In this document: positions 41,301 through 53,100 of the stretch, in pieces
How positions within the stretch are numbered: the stretch's first letter is position 1
How the letters are laid out: every line of letters begins with the position of its first letter
NCBI GenBank assembly: GCA_963576565.1
Contig: OY755039.1
Location: 135,015,369-135,079,368 of the forward strand
Direction of reading: 5' to 3'
DNA from: Aspidapion aeneum
Taxonomy: Eukaryota > Arthropoda > Insecta > Coleoptera > Brentidae
DNA: 64,000 bases
Position numbers and translations under genes: made by a program
Notes under the pieces: model-generated
Database searches by the model: none
What the model was told of the DNA's origin: nothing
What the model saw: only the letters and a program-made list of their open reading frames with translations

Positions 41301-41637
41301 GGGAGGTTTGACCTTGCCTTATACTTAATGTTTTTTTTAATATGTTTTTTCTTGAAAATGTGTTATGAGGGGGGTCAAAAATCCAGAATTTTTGTGTTAC
41401 ATAATTTAAGGACACTCCCAAAGGTAATTCGGGAGGTAAGTAATTTAATTTAATTTAATTCCTACCTATATATACCTAAATAGGTATTTTTTTTTGTATT
41501 TTAGCTATAAAGGATTTTCTATTTAGATTTTGTCAGAATTGTTGTTCATTGTTGTTCCCTTTTTTTTTCATGGAATCTTAAAAATAAAAAGCAATAGTGG
41601 TCTGAAACGAGGTCTGAATACATGTATGATTCAGCAT

Positions 41638-43570
41638 TTACCACTGCAAATTACAAGAGTTAAAAATGTTTAATAAAATTTTGCTTTGGAAACTAGTTTA
41701 TTAAAATTTGTGGATTTTTAGATAGTTGAAATTGACCAAGATATGGCTTGTGAAATGTCAAATTATAAGAAACAACCTAAAATAACAAAAAAAAATTACT
41801 TTTACAAAATTTATAAGCTAATCTAACTAAATTTGTCGCTCAAGTATTCTTTGATATAGAGGAATATACAAATTATTATGCATGTGAGTAAAATTTTTAT
41901 TTTCACATAAATTAGAAAAAAATATATGATATTCTAAGGACATGCATTGGCATTTTCATTTCTGCCATAAAAAAGCATACATACCTCTTCCGCCACCTTT
42001 ATAAATTTGGCAGGGGTTTCTAACACACAGTTTCCTTCCACAGCAAGATTCTGGGCAAGATCGGTGGTGACTTTTCTTTTTGTTTTCGATTTGATATATT
42101 TCCAGGTCTAAAAATTAAGTAACCTCATTAAAAAAATTGCTATGGCATTAAACAACTTATCGTAGCTGAAAAGACAAAGTTTGGTATGTGCATTTTTTTT
42201 TATAATAATCAAACCAAACCTGCTGTTTATTATTTTTGGGTTAAATTTATTTTTTTCTAATACACATGCTTTGGAATTTATTTTTTTTTAATTACATTTT
42301 TTTGAAAAGCAACTTTTTTAAATAACATTTTTTCAAACAGATTTTAGTAAATTTTCTTTACAAAACTTTACTTTTTCGAAAAAAAATTCTAATAAAAAAC
42401 CTAACCAAACTTAGTTGGTATGATAACCTAACCTGATCTAAGTTTAACTAATATGTTTACCTTACTAGCCCGCGTAGCAATAACTAGAAAGTATTATTTT
42501 TGAGATAACGCCGAAAATGTGTTATTTGGATGTATTTTGATTTTGACCTATCCTTAATATCGTCGTGATGTCTGTCTGTGTGTATATTATTTCCGTGCAT
42601 AACATGATAGCTCCTAAACCGCTGAACCGATTTTTATAAAATTTCCAGGTAAAATAGTGATTGACATTCTAACAAGCTGATTAGATATTGGTCTAAATCT
42701 ATTAATGCTAATGACAGTTTTTTGACAATTAAAACTTTTTAAAAATGCCAACTTTTTAACGGATCATTGTATCAATATGCCGTTGTCGTAAGATAGTAGA
42801 CTACATTTTGCTCAATTAATAGTTATAACCAAAAACTTCGTAAGAGCTGTAGTTTTTGAGATATTTACAAAAAACTGTTTTCAAGGCAGATATATCATGG
42901 CTTTACTTGAAGTATGCTAATAGGCTAGCTAAGAAGATATCAGATCTGTCATGGATCCATTTATATTATGTATTTTAAAAAAAAACTTGCATATTTTGGT
43001 GTAACCGAACTTAACCTAACCTAACCTGACCTGTGCCTAATCTTATCTTACCTTTTGAGTTAGGTTAGGCCAGGTCGTGTCAAGTTATGTAAGGCTAGAC
43101 TATGTCATGTAAGGTTTTTCAGCAATAAAATAAAAAACATAATGAAAAAATGGTTTTCAAAGGATTTTTAGTTAAAAAAAAATGTTTTCTAAAAAATGCT
43201 CTTCAAAAACTTTTTTTCAAAAAAGTTGTCGTTCAAAAAAGTGATTTTATCAAACCTAAGTATCTATTTTCAACTACATAATAGTAGGAGTAAAAGTGGG
43301 GAGTATGTCTGTCTTGTCTAAGACAGAGATGAGTAAATATTGCTTTTAAGTTTAAATACTTACTTTTTGCCACTCCAGTCTTGTTTTAACAGCGCCCCCC
43401 ACTACACTGTTAAGCCTGTCCACAATCACCTCCCACCTTCTGAGAATCTTGCCATGTGTTCCTGTGCAAGAAAATTTCCTACCTTTAGTAATAACAGGAT
43501 CTGCTGTAGCTAGTTCTACTAGTAGATCCTGTTGTTCTTTTGTAGCATTGCTTTTCATTTTTGATTCCAT
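41638..43570 (-). CDS. Zeste/MSANTD-type Myb/SANT-like DNA-binding protein, copy B
   Basis: The exon pair is the same as in copy A: 43570-43364 (69 codons) and 42107-41985 (41 codons), phase 0, consensus splice sites, and a possible last exon giving TGG TAA at 41638-41643. Exon 1 differs from copy A at two residues (THGK for AHDK), and exon 2 has NCVLETPAKF for NWVLETPGKF. Reading frames are open in both copies, so both may be expressed or have been until recently. Copy B is not split from its upstream DNA by the retrotransposon and is the more likely working gene. Function is inferred from the SANT-like domain only. Confidence 0.7.
42459..42948. mobile_element. dispersed repeat S4, inside the Zeste-like intron (copy B)
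   Basis: This is the copy-B counterpart of 35076-35565, with the same orientation and borders; it entered before the duplication. Confidence 0.65.
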
Positions 43571-44054
43571 TGCCTAAAAACATTTCAAATTTAGGTGCGA
43601 CAAGTGAAAATTTTTAATAGTTAAACCCAGTGATATCTAAAACTCCAATAAAATCCTCAAGGTTTGTAGGTTTTGGTTCTAAAACTAAAATTAAAATTTA
43701 TGCAAGGGGTGATCAGTAGGTGTTCACAATTTGTCTACAGAACTATACAGGACGCTACAATACACTACAGGATGACAAAGTTATTTAAGAGTCCTGTACA
43801 AATTTGGTTCAGCTAATCATTCTTAGCAGTTTTTACAATTCATTCATAAAAATTATTTGTTTAAAAATTTTTTTCTACATAAATGCCACTTGGTATGTTT
43901 TTAAGTTGTAAGGTTAAACATTTTACCTTCAACTTAGAAACTACTCCTTTCTGAGAAAATATATAGGAGCATAAAATTAACACATCTGTTATAAACTAAT
44001 TTTGTCCTTAAATAAAACATTTTGGACCTGCTTACTTCTTCTACTTTTTTTGCA

Positions 44055-44400
44055 ATTTGAAAAAAATTCCCCTTGCCTGATTTTGATGAAACTTGGTGGG
44101 AATATTAAAAAGCACAAACTTAAAAACCTTCTCTGAAAATTTCACCCCCCATACCCCTCAAATAGGAGTTACAGACTGAAAAAACTCGATTATTCTTATC
44201 CGATTTTGATGAAATTTGGTAGGAATATTAAAGAGCACAAAGTTAACATTCCAAGAAAATTTCACTCCCCTAACCCCTCAAATAGAGGTTGCAGACTGAA
44301 AAAACTCGATTGACCCGCGAAAATCTGCTTGACCGGGTACTTATTCTTATCCTATTTTGATGAAATTTGGTAGGAATATTAAAGAGCACAAAATTAGCCT
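44055..44400. repeat. ~120-bp tandem repeat, three units (copy B)
   Basis: This is the copy-B counterpart of 40950-41300, with the same CCGATTTTGATGAAATTTGG core. Confidence 0.8.
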
Positions 44401-44803
44401 TCCATTTTAACGCTCTAGGGAGGTTTGACCTTGCCTTATACTTAATGTTTTTTTAATGTTTTTTCTTGAAAATGTGTTATGAGGGGGGTCAAAAATCCAG
44501 AATTTTTGTGTTACATAATTTAAGGACACTCCCAAAGGTAATTCGGGAGGTAAGTAATTTAATTTAATTTAATTCCTACCTATATATACTTAAATAGGTA
44601 TTTTTTTTTTGTATTTTAGCTATAAAGGATTTTCTATTTAGATTTTGTCAGAATTGTTGTTCCCTTTGTAAAAAACCTGATTTATAAGTTGCCGTTCACG
44701 GTTCGTAGACGGATTTTAGCATTTATAGGTTGCCGTCTTCTGTTCGCAACCGTTCGGTAATAATAACCTAAAAAAATAGTTTTTTTCATAGTTTTCTTGT
44801 TTA

Positions 44804-44971
44804 AGCCCATCACACACAAAAATGCATAGCGCATAGCATGGCGCATAGAAGTTCAACCTTATGGACTTTTCTTACGCAAATCCAATATGGCCGCGGCTAT
44901 TCGATCGCTGATTGGCTTTGCACCACTATGTGCCATGCTATGCGCTTATGCATTTTTGTGTGTGATGGGCT
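44804..44971. mobile_element. 168-bp palindromic MITE, TTA target
   Basis: The ends AGCCCATCACACACAAAAAT and its complement are perfect; the arms go on (AGCGCATAGCATGGCGCATAG) with few mismatches. TTA flanks it at 44801-44803 and 44972-44974. Size, palindromic form and TTA duplication fit a PIF/Harbinger-type MITE. As RNA it would form a miRNA-precursor-like hairpin. Confidence 0.85.
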
Positions 44972-45003
44972 TTAAAATGGAGCCTCTAACCTTTTCTGAC
45001 TTA

Positions 45004-45910
45004 AAGCCTTTTTCCTCACAGTAACTACAAGTAACCAGGTAACCTGGTTACTCATTTTCTGTTTCTCTTCGCTGAGTAACACTAACTATGACGTCACAAG
45101 TAACCACACAGTGTAACCAGCCTAGCAGATGTGGTTGCTGAAATATTTTAAGGTTAAGATAATTTTTTTTTTCAAAATGTTTGATTTTAATATACAGTTG
45201 AACCTCTATAACTGGAACCTGAAGGGACAACCAAAACAGTTCGAGTTATGGAGAGTTCAAGTTATAGAAACTCTAGTTACATAGGTTAAAATAAATGTAA
45301 AAAGTGCTGGGACCGCTTAAAAGGTTCGAGTTAGAGAGGGGTTCAAGTTATAGAGGTTTGAGTTAGAGAGGTTCGACTGTATATATTAGTAACGGTACAT
45401 GTCCGGCGTGGCCCTGGTAGCCGAGGACAAAAAATGAAGTGATTCATTCAGTCAATATATATATATATTAACAATGAATTATGTTTGGTAACAGTAGAAA
45501 ATGAAGCACATCCCTTGAAGTTGGTACTATATCAATCCAACTGCAACTAGTCTCAAAACTGCCTTTGGTGTTCTGTGATACTGCGACTTTACCACAGAAT
45601 ACCAAAGGAGCCTCAAACTCTGTTTCCACCTTGATTCAAAAAACGCATCAGGTGACACTGCATTTAAAACTGGTGCAAATCCATGGACCGTGATACATTT
45701 TTTGCTCGGTTTTTTGAATCGGGGTAGGCATGCATTGGTGGAAACAATTATTTTCTGCATTTGGGAAATTGCTGGTAAAAACAAAAACAAATTGGCAATT
45801 GGAAATGTCATCTACAGCTGTCTGACGGCATACAGTGGTTACTCCAAGTAACTGTGACATCATTTCGAGTAACTTAAATGAGTGACTAGTAACCTCGAGG
45901 AAAAAGGCTT
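45004..45910. mobile_element. TTA-flanked element with AAGCCTTTTTCCTC ends
   Basis: The termini AAGCCTTTTTCCTC and GAGGAAAAAGGCTT are exact inverted repeats flanked by TTA (45001-45003, 45911-45913). Subterminal AGTAACC-type repeats are scattered at both ends. Two overlapping minus-strand frames (45527-45917) have no recognised domain. A pogo-like MITE lies inside at 45195-45379. Most likely a nonautonomous PIF/Harbinger derivative. Confidence 0.75.
45195..45379. mobile_element. pogo/Tigger-like MITE, TA target
   Basis: CAGTTGAACCTCTATAACTG on the left and AGTTAGAGAGGTTCGACTG on the right, bounded by TA (45193-45194, 45380-45381). This CAGT(C/T)GAACCTCTATAACTCGAAC terminus is the usual one for this group. 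A fragment of the same family is at 54914-54965. Confidence 0.85.
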
Positions 45911-46408
45911 TTAGCATTTGTCATAAACAAAAAAAAATAAAAGGAAAATACAAAAATAAACCAACTAAGTGTGAGGTACGTGGCCGACTACGAATCTCTA
46001 ACGGCGAAAGATAAAAATGAATTATCCCCGACTTTAACGAACAGCAACCACAGTACACGGAGCATGCGGTCTGTTTACTGTGACAGCAACTTATAAATCA
46101 GGAGTAAAGGAGAGTTTACACATGCATGGATTTGCTGGCGCCAATAAAAACTGGCGCGCCAGTAAGTTAAATTTGCAAGTGTAAACACCGACTTGCACAC
46201 AAGTTATTTTTTTGCATGCATGTATCAAAAAAGTCTGCAGCTGACTGAATTTGCTGGCGCCAGTGGTGACACATGCGCACAGAAAAGGAAAATTTTCTTG
46301 TGTAAACAAGTGCTTGCACGTCGGCTCGCCAGTTTAAAGTTCATTATTTTACATTATTTTTTATTTTCATTGTGTTTTCGTTGTTTATTTTTGTTTTTAT
46401 AGCTTAAT

Positions 46409-46736
46409 ATGGCTAAAAAAAGTGGTCAGCAGAACTGACCATACAGTTTCTTGAAGGCTATGAATGTTTTCCTTGTTTATGGGATGTACACAGTAGTTCG
46501 TATAAAAACCAAGATAGTCGAGATAATGCTTCCCAAAAAATTAGTAAAATAATGACTATTGAAGGCTTTGAAGTTGCAGAAGTAAAAGCAAAAATATGAT
46601 CCATAAGAAACACATATGCTTTGGAATGGACAAAAATTTTAAAAAGCCAACGTTCCGGAGCCGGTGCAAATGAAGTATACACCCCAAAAGTACCATGGTT
46701 TAAAGTAGCAGACCGAGTTTTAAAGAATGTTGTTTA
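46409..46736 (+). pseudogene. MADF/Myb-like protein remnant of Harbinger element
   Basis: The plus-strand frame reads TIQFLEGYECFPCLWDVHSS, then MTIEGFEVAEVKAKI, an in-frame stop, and SIRNTYALEWTKILKSQRSG...VPWFKVADRVLKNVV. Trp spacing and the order of helices are those of the MADF domain, which is the DNA-binding partner protein in many Harbinger elements. One stop breaks it and the C-terminal part is absent. Confidence 0.7.
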
Positions 46737-47005
46737 AATAAGAGAAACTCTAGAAGAATATCAAAATGTTGCTTTGTCATTCGAAGATGGTTTTTATAGC
46801 TCGCAGGATCTTCTGCTGCAAGTTCTCCTAAAAGTTTTTCGGAAGCACCCAAAGTAGATCGACTAGCAATCCATGCTTTAACCCATGCAGATACGGCCTT
46901 TTCGTTGTTCCTTTTCCTGAATCTCTTTTTTTTTTTCAATAAAAGTTTAGCGACTATTTTGCAGGCTTCCGAGAGTTCAGCCGACATATCGCGTATCGTG
47001 TACAC
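46700..47005 (-). pseudogene. Harbinger transposase N-terminal remnant
   Basis: The minus-strand frame has RKRNNEKAVSAWVKAWIASR, then LGASEKLLGELAAEDPASYK and NHLRMTKQHFDILLEF. The phrase AEDP.SYKN.LRM is characteristic for the start of PIF/Harbinger (HARBI1-like) transposases of animals. The frame stops where the deletion begins; none of the DDE residues is left. Confidence 0.8.
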
Positions 47006-47447
47006 TTTAAAAATGAAACTGGCGTGCCAGTCTTTTTAATTTTCGCACAATAGTGTAAACCTTTACTGGCGTGCCAATAGAACTGGCGCGAACACTGGCG
47101 CCACTAAATTCATGCATGTGTAAACCCACTATAACGAACGGCAACTTATAAATCTAAACATTCATAAATTAGGTAAGGAAAAAATTCAGGATTTGTGACT
47201 CCTTCCTTTGGCGACCCAAAATACTAAAAACAATATAACTATAACCGCACGAAACTTACACCAAACACAAATTAACTATGATGAAATTTTTTTAAATAAA
47301 TCCACATAAAACACCGGTACACCCAAGGACTATAGTGTATAATCGCACACCAACAGACGGCCGGCAGCCATTTGCATTCACCTACTACGACACGATCGCG
47401 GCGTTGCCAGATTGCGGGCCAAATCTGAACCAAATGCAAACCAGACG

Positions 47448-50400
47448 CAAGGACTGGGACCCAATTCTTGAACCACTCGGATTTTTGTCGTATACGAGTA
47501 AAATTCGAATGGTAGTTTCGAGTGCTTGGAAAAATAGCTATTCTTGAATGCCACTCGAACGCCAATTCCGTGTACGACTTTTTTTTCGACTACACTACTT
47601 GGCAACGCTGCTTTCGTATAATTTTGACCAAACTAACGCCGGTATGTGCGCCTAAACTTGCCGCGATGAAGTAAGGTTGACAGTAGGTTGACATTACATC
47701 TTTTGTTTTTGTAATTTGTTTTTTAAAGAGTGATTTATATTCACGATATGTTTTTTTTAGAACAAGAAGCTGTGTTTTATTTTGGTAACAGCAATGATTG
47801 TGTAATCATTGGTAACGGTAAGTACCAAATCATAGTAATGGAAATTTGGGGCCTAGGGGCATCTAACCTCTTTGAAGTGTGGAAATTTGGGGGTAAAATT
47901 CGCAGTTGAATTTTGAGACTGCTTAAAAGAAAACAAATAAACTTCATAAGTATTCTAAAGGGGTCTTGAACTTGAGGCTTTGTTTATAATGAGTGGCCAG
48001 TGTTTGACGAACTTGCATACTTCATGCTTTGACAAAAATTGTACAAGTGTTAAGTAACATAGGGGTTTTTACTGAAACATTTGGAGTTTGCATTTTGTCT
48101 GTAGTATAGAAACAATTTAATTTTTTGCTCCCAGTGATTTTTCTCAGTTTCTTTTTGAGTAGAACAGTTTTGCCTTTTAGGCCGATAAGCATAATAAACA
48201 TTTCAAGTAAAAGTTGACAAAATCAGTAACCTTTGTTCAAAAAACCCATTTTTTTGTTTACATTTGAATGTCTTTACATGTCAATTAACTGCAAAAGAAT
48301 TAAAACTGTTATAGACTAAAGCAGCCCTAACACACAGAACAGGGACCCAATTCTTGAAATAAATCCGTATACGGATTCGGCGAAACGTATACGGATAAAC
48401 ACCATTCGAATTCTTGAAAGCTCGTATACGAGTTTTTCGTTCGGAAATAGAGTCGAGTGGTAAAGTCCACTCGAATCTCAATTTCCGTATACGAATCTGA
48501 GTGATCTAACCTAACATTTTTGTTTACTTTAATATATTTTTTGGTGTTAGCTTAATTTTTCTTTATTTAAAAAAAACTGGGAGGTCTTGTGAAAAAAGAC
48601 GCGATTTGGCAATAAAAGGGCTTGAGGACGCAAAGAGGTGGAAGGGAGATAGCCTCTTGTGACACTCAGTTTTTTTTAATTTCTTTTTTTCTTGGAAATG
48701 CCTTACGACTGGGGGGGGAGTGAAAAATCCTGAATTTTTGCGTTAATAATTTATGAATGAACGCTCTAAAAAAGAAAAATAATTAAAAAACTTTGTAACA
48801 CATTTTCAAGGAAAAATATATAAAAGAGCGTTTTCGGGAGGGACGGGGGGATTAAAAAGTTTCAATAAAAATTTGAGTATTGTGCAAGTTTTTTGTTTTA
48901 TTTGTGTCTCTTTTAACACAATTTATCAACTATTTTGTGGGGCATTGATACCTCTTGATTCCCCCCTGGGTACAACACCTTATCTTATTTTGCTTAATTT
49001 TTGGATAATATAAGGGCCCAACGGCTTGAAGTAGGAAAATCCCCTGCATGTAAATAATAAACCTAATCTCATACTTTTACCAGATTTACTATTTTTTCTG
49101 ACTTTTTCTATGTTGGCCAAAAATAAATATAAAATATAAAAACATTATTTTTCTTTATTTACATTTCAAAGTACATAATAAGTACTTACTGTCAAGTGCA
49201 TTAAAAAACGCTATGCAATATGACTACAGTGTGAGAACAAGCCAGTTGGAATAAACTTGCTAGTCGGTTAAATTTAAGTTTTTTGATAAAATCCAAACAC
49301 ATGTTAACTGAAATTTTGAACCGGCAATATTTTTACAGAATATTTTTTGGACAGACCCCCAGAAAGGGGTCCACTAGCATACAACTTATTTTTTAAGATG
49401 GAATGACCCCACTTAAGGCACCTTGTTAGAAAGGGTATCAAACAATTTTTTTAAATTAACAAAAAGAAAATTATTTCTATTTTTTTGTAATTTTTAGAGA
49501 ATATAAGTGTCATTTAAAGTAAAACCTAGAATTTTATTAAAATATAGGTGGTGGACCCCTGACAAGAGGTCCAGTAATACCAAAATTTTTTTTGCAACTG
49601 GTAGACTCAACTTGTAGCAGTTTGTTGAAAAACTAATAAAAAATGTTTTTTTTTAATTTGACAGATTTCCAAAAAAAAGTGAACTACAATTTTTCTTTTT
49701 GAATAGGCTCTCCAACAAGGTGCCACAAGTTTTATCTTGCTGGACCCCTTTCTGGGGTTCTGTCCAAAAAAATTCATCAAAAATATTGCTCATTAAAAAT
49801 CTCAGTAGGCCTGATTTTGGTTTATTCAAAAATTTTTTTAATTTAACCTGCTAGAAAATGTATTCCAACTTGCTCGTTCTCACTGTATAAGCTTTTATGT
49901 AAGAAGTTGTATAATCTTTTTTACAATAAAACTACAATAAACTTTATTTTACTTATAATTTATTTAAAAAAGTTCTTTAAAAGTTAATAGATCACCAAAT
50001 GCATCTGAGTATTTCTAGTAGGATTATCATTGCAACAGGACCGCTGGGCAAAAACTGCTTCACACCTCAAAAATGATCTTCATGTCTTCTCTGAGAAACC
50101 TGTAACAAAAAGTTTTTTCATTGAGTGTACCACAGCAGACCTCACTGGATCAGTATTACTGGCAAGATTTTTATATATGTCCTTGTTTATAACTTTTGAA
50201 AAACAAAGACATCTATAAAAATAATGTACATATTCAAATCAAATCATACTGATCCTATGAGGGCTGCTTTAGTCTACAACAGTTTTAAATTTTTTGCAGT
50301 TAATTGACATGTAAAGATATTCAAATTTAAACAAAAAAATGGGTTTTTTGAACAAAGGTTACTGATTTTGTCAACTTTTACTTGAAATGTTTATTATGCT

Positions 50401-51139
50401 TATCGGCCTAAAAGGCAAAACTGTTCTACTCAAAAAGAAACTGAGAAAAAACACTGGGAGCAAAAAATTAAATTGTTTTTATACTACAGACAAAATGCAA
50501 ACTCCAAATGTTTCAGTAAAAACCCCTATGTTACTTAACACTTGTACAATTTTTGTCAAAGCATGAAGTAGGCAAGTTCGTCAAACAGTGGCCACTCATT
50601 ACAAACAAAGCCTCAAGTTCAAGACCCCTTTAGAATACTTATGAAGTTTATTTGTTTTCTTTTAAGCAGTCTCAAAATTCAACTGCGAATTTTACCCCCA
50701 AATTTCCACACTTCAAAGAGGTTAGATGCCCCTAGGCCCCAAATTTCCATTACTATAATTTGGTACTTACCGGTACCAATGATTACACAATCATTGCTGT
50801 TACCAAAATAAAACACAGCTTCTTGTTCTAAAAAAAACATATCGTGAAAATAATTCACTCTTTAAAAAAAAATTACAAAAACAAAAAATGTAATGTCAAT
50901 CTACTGTCAACCTTACTTCATCGCGGCAAGTTTAGGCGCACATACCGGCGTTAATTTGGTCAAAATTATACGAAAGCAGCGTTGCCAAGTAGTGTAGTTG
51001 AAAAAAAGTCGTACACGGAATTGGCGTTCGAGTGGCATTCAAGAATAGCTATTTTTCCAAGCACTCGAAACAACCATTCGAATTTTACTCGTATACGACA
51101 AAAAATCCGAGTGGTTCAAGAATTGGGTCCCAGTCCTTG
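47448..51139. mobile_element. 3.7 kb foldback element with ~880-bp TIRs and 9-bp target duplication (Mutator-like)
   Basis: The TIRs are 47448-48328 and 50260-51139 and begin CAAGGACTGGGACCCAATTC. AACCAGACG is directly repeated at 47439-47447 and 51140-51148. A 9-bp duplication with very long TIRs is the Mutator (MULE) pattern. No transposase frame was found inside. The core holds an extra, single copy of the terminal text (GGGACCCAATTCTTGAA at 48344) and a mariner-like MITE. The arms contain palindromic CGTATACG motifs, possible protein-binding sites. Confidence 0.85.
49227..49885. mobile_element. Tc1/mariner-like MITE nested in the foldback element
   Basis: The ends CAGTGTGAGAACAAG and the complement of CTTGCTCGTTCTCACTG are inverted repeats bounded by TA (49225-49226, 49886-49887). 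Inner inverted text extends further (AAAGGGGTCC-type blocks near 49362 and 49738). It has no ORF. It inserted after the Mutator-like element was formed. Confidence 0.8.
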
Positions 51140-52059
51140 AACCAGACGAAGGTCTAATCCAACGATTATAAACAGACAGGATTGCTTATTAGCTCGAACC
51201 TTTCAGCGGTAGGCGGTGCCTTGCTTACGTCACTGGTGGACCTCTGCTCAGCACGCTTCATTTAATACACATTGCAATCGTGAGTTTTTCCCGCTTTTTT
51301 CTTGCTTATTTGCAAACAAATTTTTTATTCGTGTTAGTAAATATAATTAATAATTTCATTCTTCAAAACAAATGATTTGATAAATCAAGAATTTGCTCTG
51401 AGAGCTGAATTTTCCTACCAGACGACATGTTGGAGTTTCTTTTTTAAATATTGAAAGTTTTAGAATAGAAGTAGGATTTTTTCTAAAAGTTTAATCAATT
51501 TAAATCATTAGATGTATAATGTATTGTTTTTGTTGTGGATATAATCAAATACACTTATATTATGTAGTAACAAAAAGGTATTTATTTGATATTACAGATC
51601 TAAAATTGCAATATTTATTATATTATTATGTAAAAAACCAGTCAGTTTTTGGAGAAAACAGCCAAATAAGATGTGTTTTTCAACTTATTATGCTTTAAAT
51701 CAATAGATTTTCATAAGTTTTTTTCAAATGATTTACATTGTTTGTGTTATGAGTTGTTTTTTTAATCCCACCCAGCGCCCGTTTTCACTCCTTCTCCTGT
51801 AACATGTTTTTGAAAACTTCTATAAAGAGACTAAAAAAACTTAAGAAAAAAACTGAAACAACACTTGGAGAAACTGTCTACAAAATAAACTTTCCAATAA
51901 TCAGCTTAATAAAAGAAGTACGTTTGCGGCATAATTACCAATTTCCTTTAATGTGATTAATTTAATGAGCAAGGAGTTTCCAAAAATCCAAAAAAAAATA
52001 AAAGTTTATAAAAATATAATAATATAAAAGTATATATATTTATATTTCTACATCATAAC

Positions 52060-52385
52060 AAAAATATTTCATGTAAAACAAAGTCAAGTACGCGAAAGTG
52101 GTATTCCGTAAAAAGAACTGAGATAAAAGTAAAGCCAAGTTTTACAATACAAATTTCAAAATGAATGGTTCTTACTACTTTGGAAATGTTCTTTTAAACT
52201 ATTCCAGCCAAACTTCTTTACGTTCAACGTAATAGCCAAGTTTAGAAAAACATTTCCAAACTAGTAAGAACCATTCATTTTGAAATTTGTATTGTAGAAC
52301 TTGACTGTACTTTTCTCTCAATTCTTTTTACGGAATACCACTTTCGCGTACTTGACTTTTTTTACATGAACTGCTTTTTTAAAGG
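52060..52385. repeat. long hairpin, copy 2
   Basis: The arms are about 52065-52205 and 52225-52370, paired through AAGTCAAGTACGCGAAAGTG, AAGTTTTACAATACAAATTT and their complements. It has a shorter loop than copy 1 because of a deletion near 52200. Confidence 0.82.
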
Positions 52386-52479
52386 ATTTGGATAATATTT
52401 AAGTTTTAAAGTATTAAAATATACGGGATATTGTTCAAAACTTTTGCAATGCCTTATTAAAAATGTAGAGTTTTTTATA

Positions 52480-53100
52480 TTTTCCTATGGTTTTCATCAT
52501 AGTTCTTATCAGCCTTCTAAAGCTCAGCTCTCTAGTGTTCCTGGAAGTAGGCAATGTTAATTTTACATAACTTTACATTTATAGGGAAGGAAAATAAATT
52601 AAAATCTTAGTGTTTTTAATTTTTTTCCTATAGTTTAATCATAGTTCCTATCAGTCTTCCAAAGCTCAGCTCTCTAGCGTTTCTGGAAGCGGACAATGCT
52701 AATTTACATAACTTTACATTTATAGGGGAGGGAAGTTAATTAAACCTTGGGGTTTTTTAATTTTCTTTTATAGTTTTATCATAGTTCCTATCGGCCTTCC
52801 AAATCTCAGCTCTCGAGCGTTTCTGGAAGTGGACAATGTTACTTTTACACAACTTTACATTTATAGGGGAGGGAAGTAAATTAGAATTTTGGGATTTTTA
52901 AATTATTTTCTATAGTTTTATCATAGTTCCTATCAGTCTGTAATATCTGGAAGTGGACAATGTTACTTTTACATAACTTTACATGTATAGGGGAGGGAAG
53001 TAAATTAGAATTTTGGGGTTTTTTTTATTTTTTCCAGGGGTTTGGTAATAATTTCTATCAGTCTGCCAAATTTCAGCTTTGTAGCATGTCTGGAAGTACA
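52480..53100. repeat. tandem array of ~140-bp units, array T2 (5 units)
   Basis: This has the same unit as array T1 with five copies, one of them shortened near 52940. The array ends in the shared phrase GTAGCATGTCTGGAAGTACAG. Confidence 0.82.

Larger units (their letters stand above)
34174..41563. repeat. 3.1 kb tandem duplication, copy A (interrupted)
   Basis: Copy A runs from TTTTCATGGAATG (34174) to GTTGTTCCCTTT (41563), with the 4.27 kb retrotransposon removed from its length. Copy B follows directly. Both contain the two-exon Zeste-like gene, an S-family repeat and a ~120-bp tandem block. Sequence identity is very high, so the duplication is recent. Confidence 0.9.
41564..44667. repeat. 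3.1 kb tandem duplication, copy B (uninterrupted)
   Basis: It starts TTTTTTTCATGGAATC and ends TTGTTCCCTTT at 44667. It matches copy A base for base over most of its length, apart from a few substitutions and small indels, and has the intact target site of the retrotransposon. After 44667 the sequence no longer follows copy A. Confidence 0.9.
44676..46102. mobile_element. inverted-repeat element (CCTGATTTATAAGTTGC ends) hosting nested MITEs
   Basis: CCTGATTTATAAGTTGC at 44676 has a perfect complement ending at 46102. The DNA between holds two TTA-flanked MITEs, one of which contains a third. Target duplications are not clear. A further inverted copy of the end (GGCAACTTATAAATC) occurs at 47141, beyond the Harbinger element, so the right border could also be there. 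Confidence 0.5.
46108..47131. mobile_element. deleted PIF/Harbinger element, TAA target
   Basis: The ends share GTTTACACATGCATG followed by ATTT and GGCGCC-rich subterminal repeats (CTGGCGCCA, ACTGGCGCGCCAG). TAA flanks it at 46105-46107 and 47132-47134. It still has pieces of the two genes typical for the superfamily, facing each other: a MADF-like one on the plus strand and the transposase N terminus on the minus strand. The DDE core is deleted, so it depends on another element. Confidence 0.85.

Noticed and set aside
46193..46402. Plus-strand frame in the left part of the Harbinger derivative
   Set aside because: It translates GGCGCC-type subterminal repeats; it does not lead in frame into the MADF remnant.
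47272..48481. Small minus-strand frames in the left arm of the Mutator-like element
   Set aside because: They follow palindromic CGTATACG and arm repeats, show no domain, and are mirrored in the other arm.
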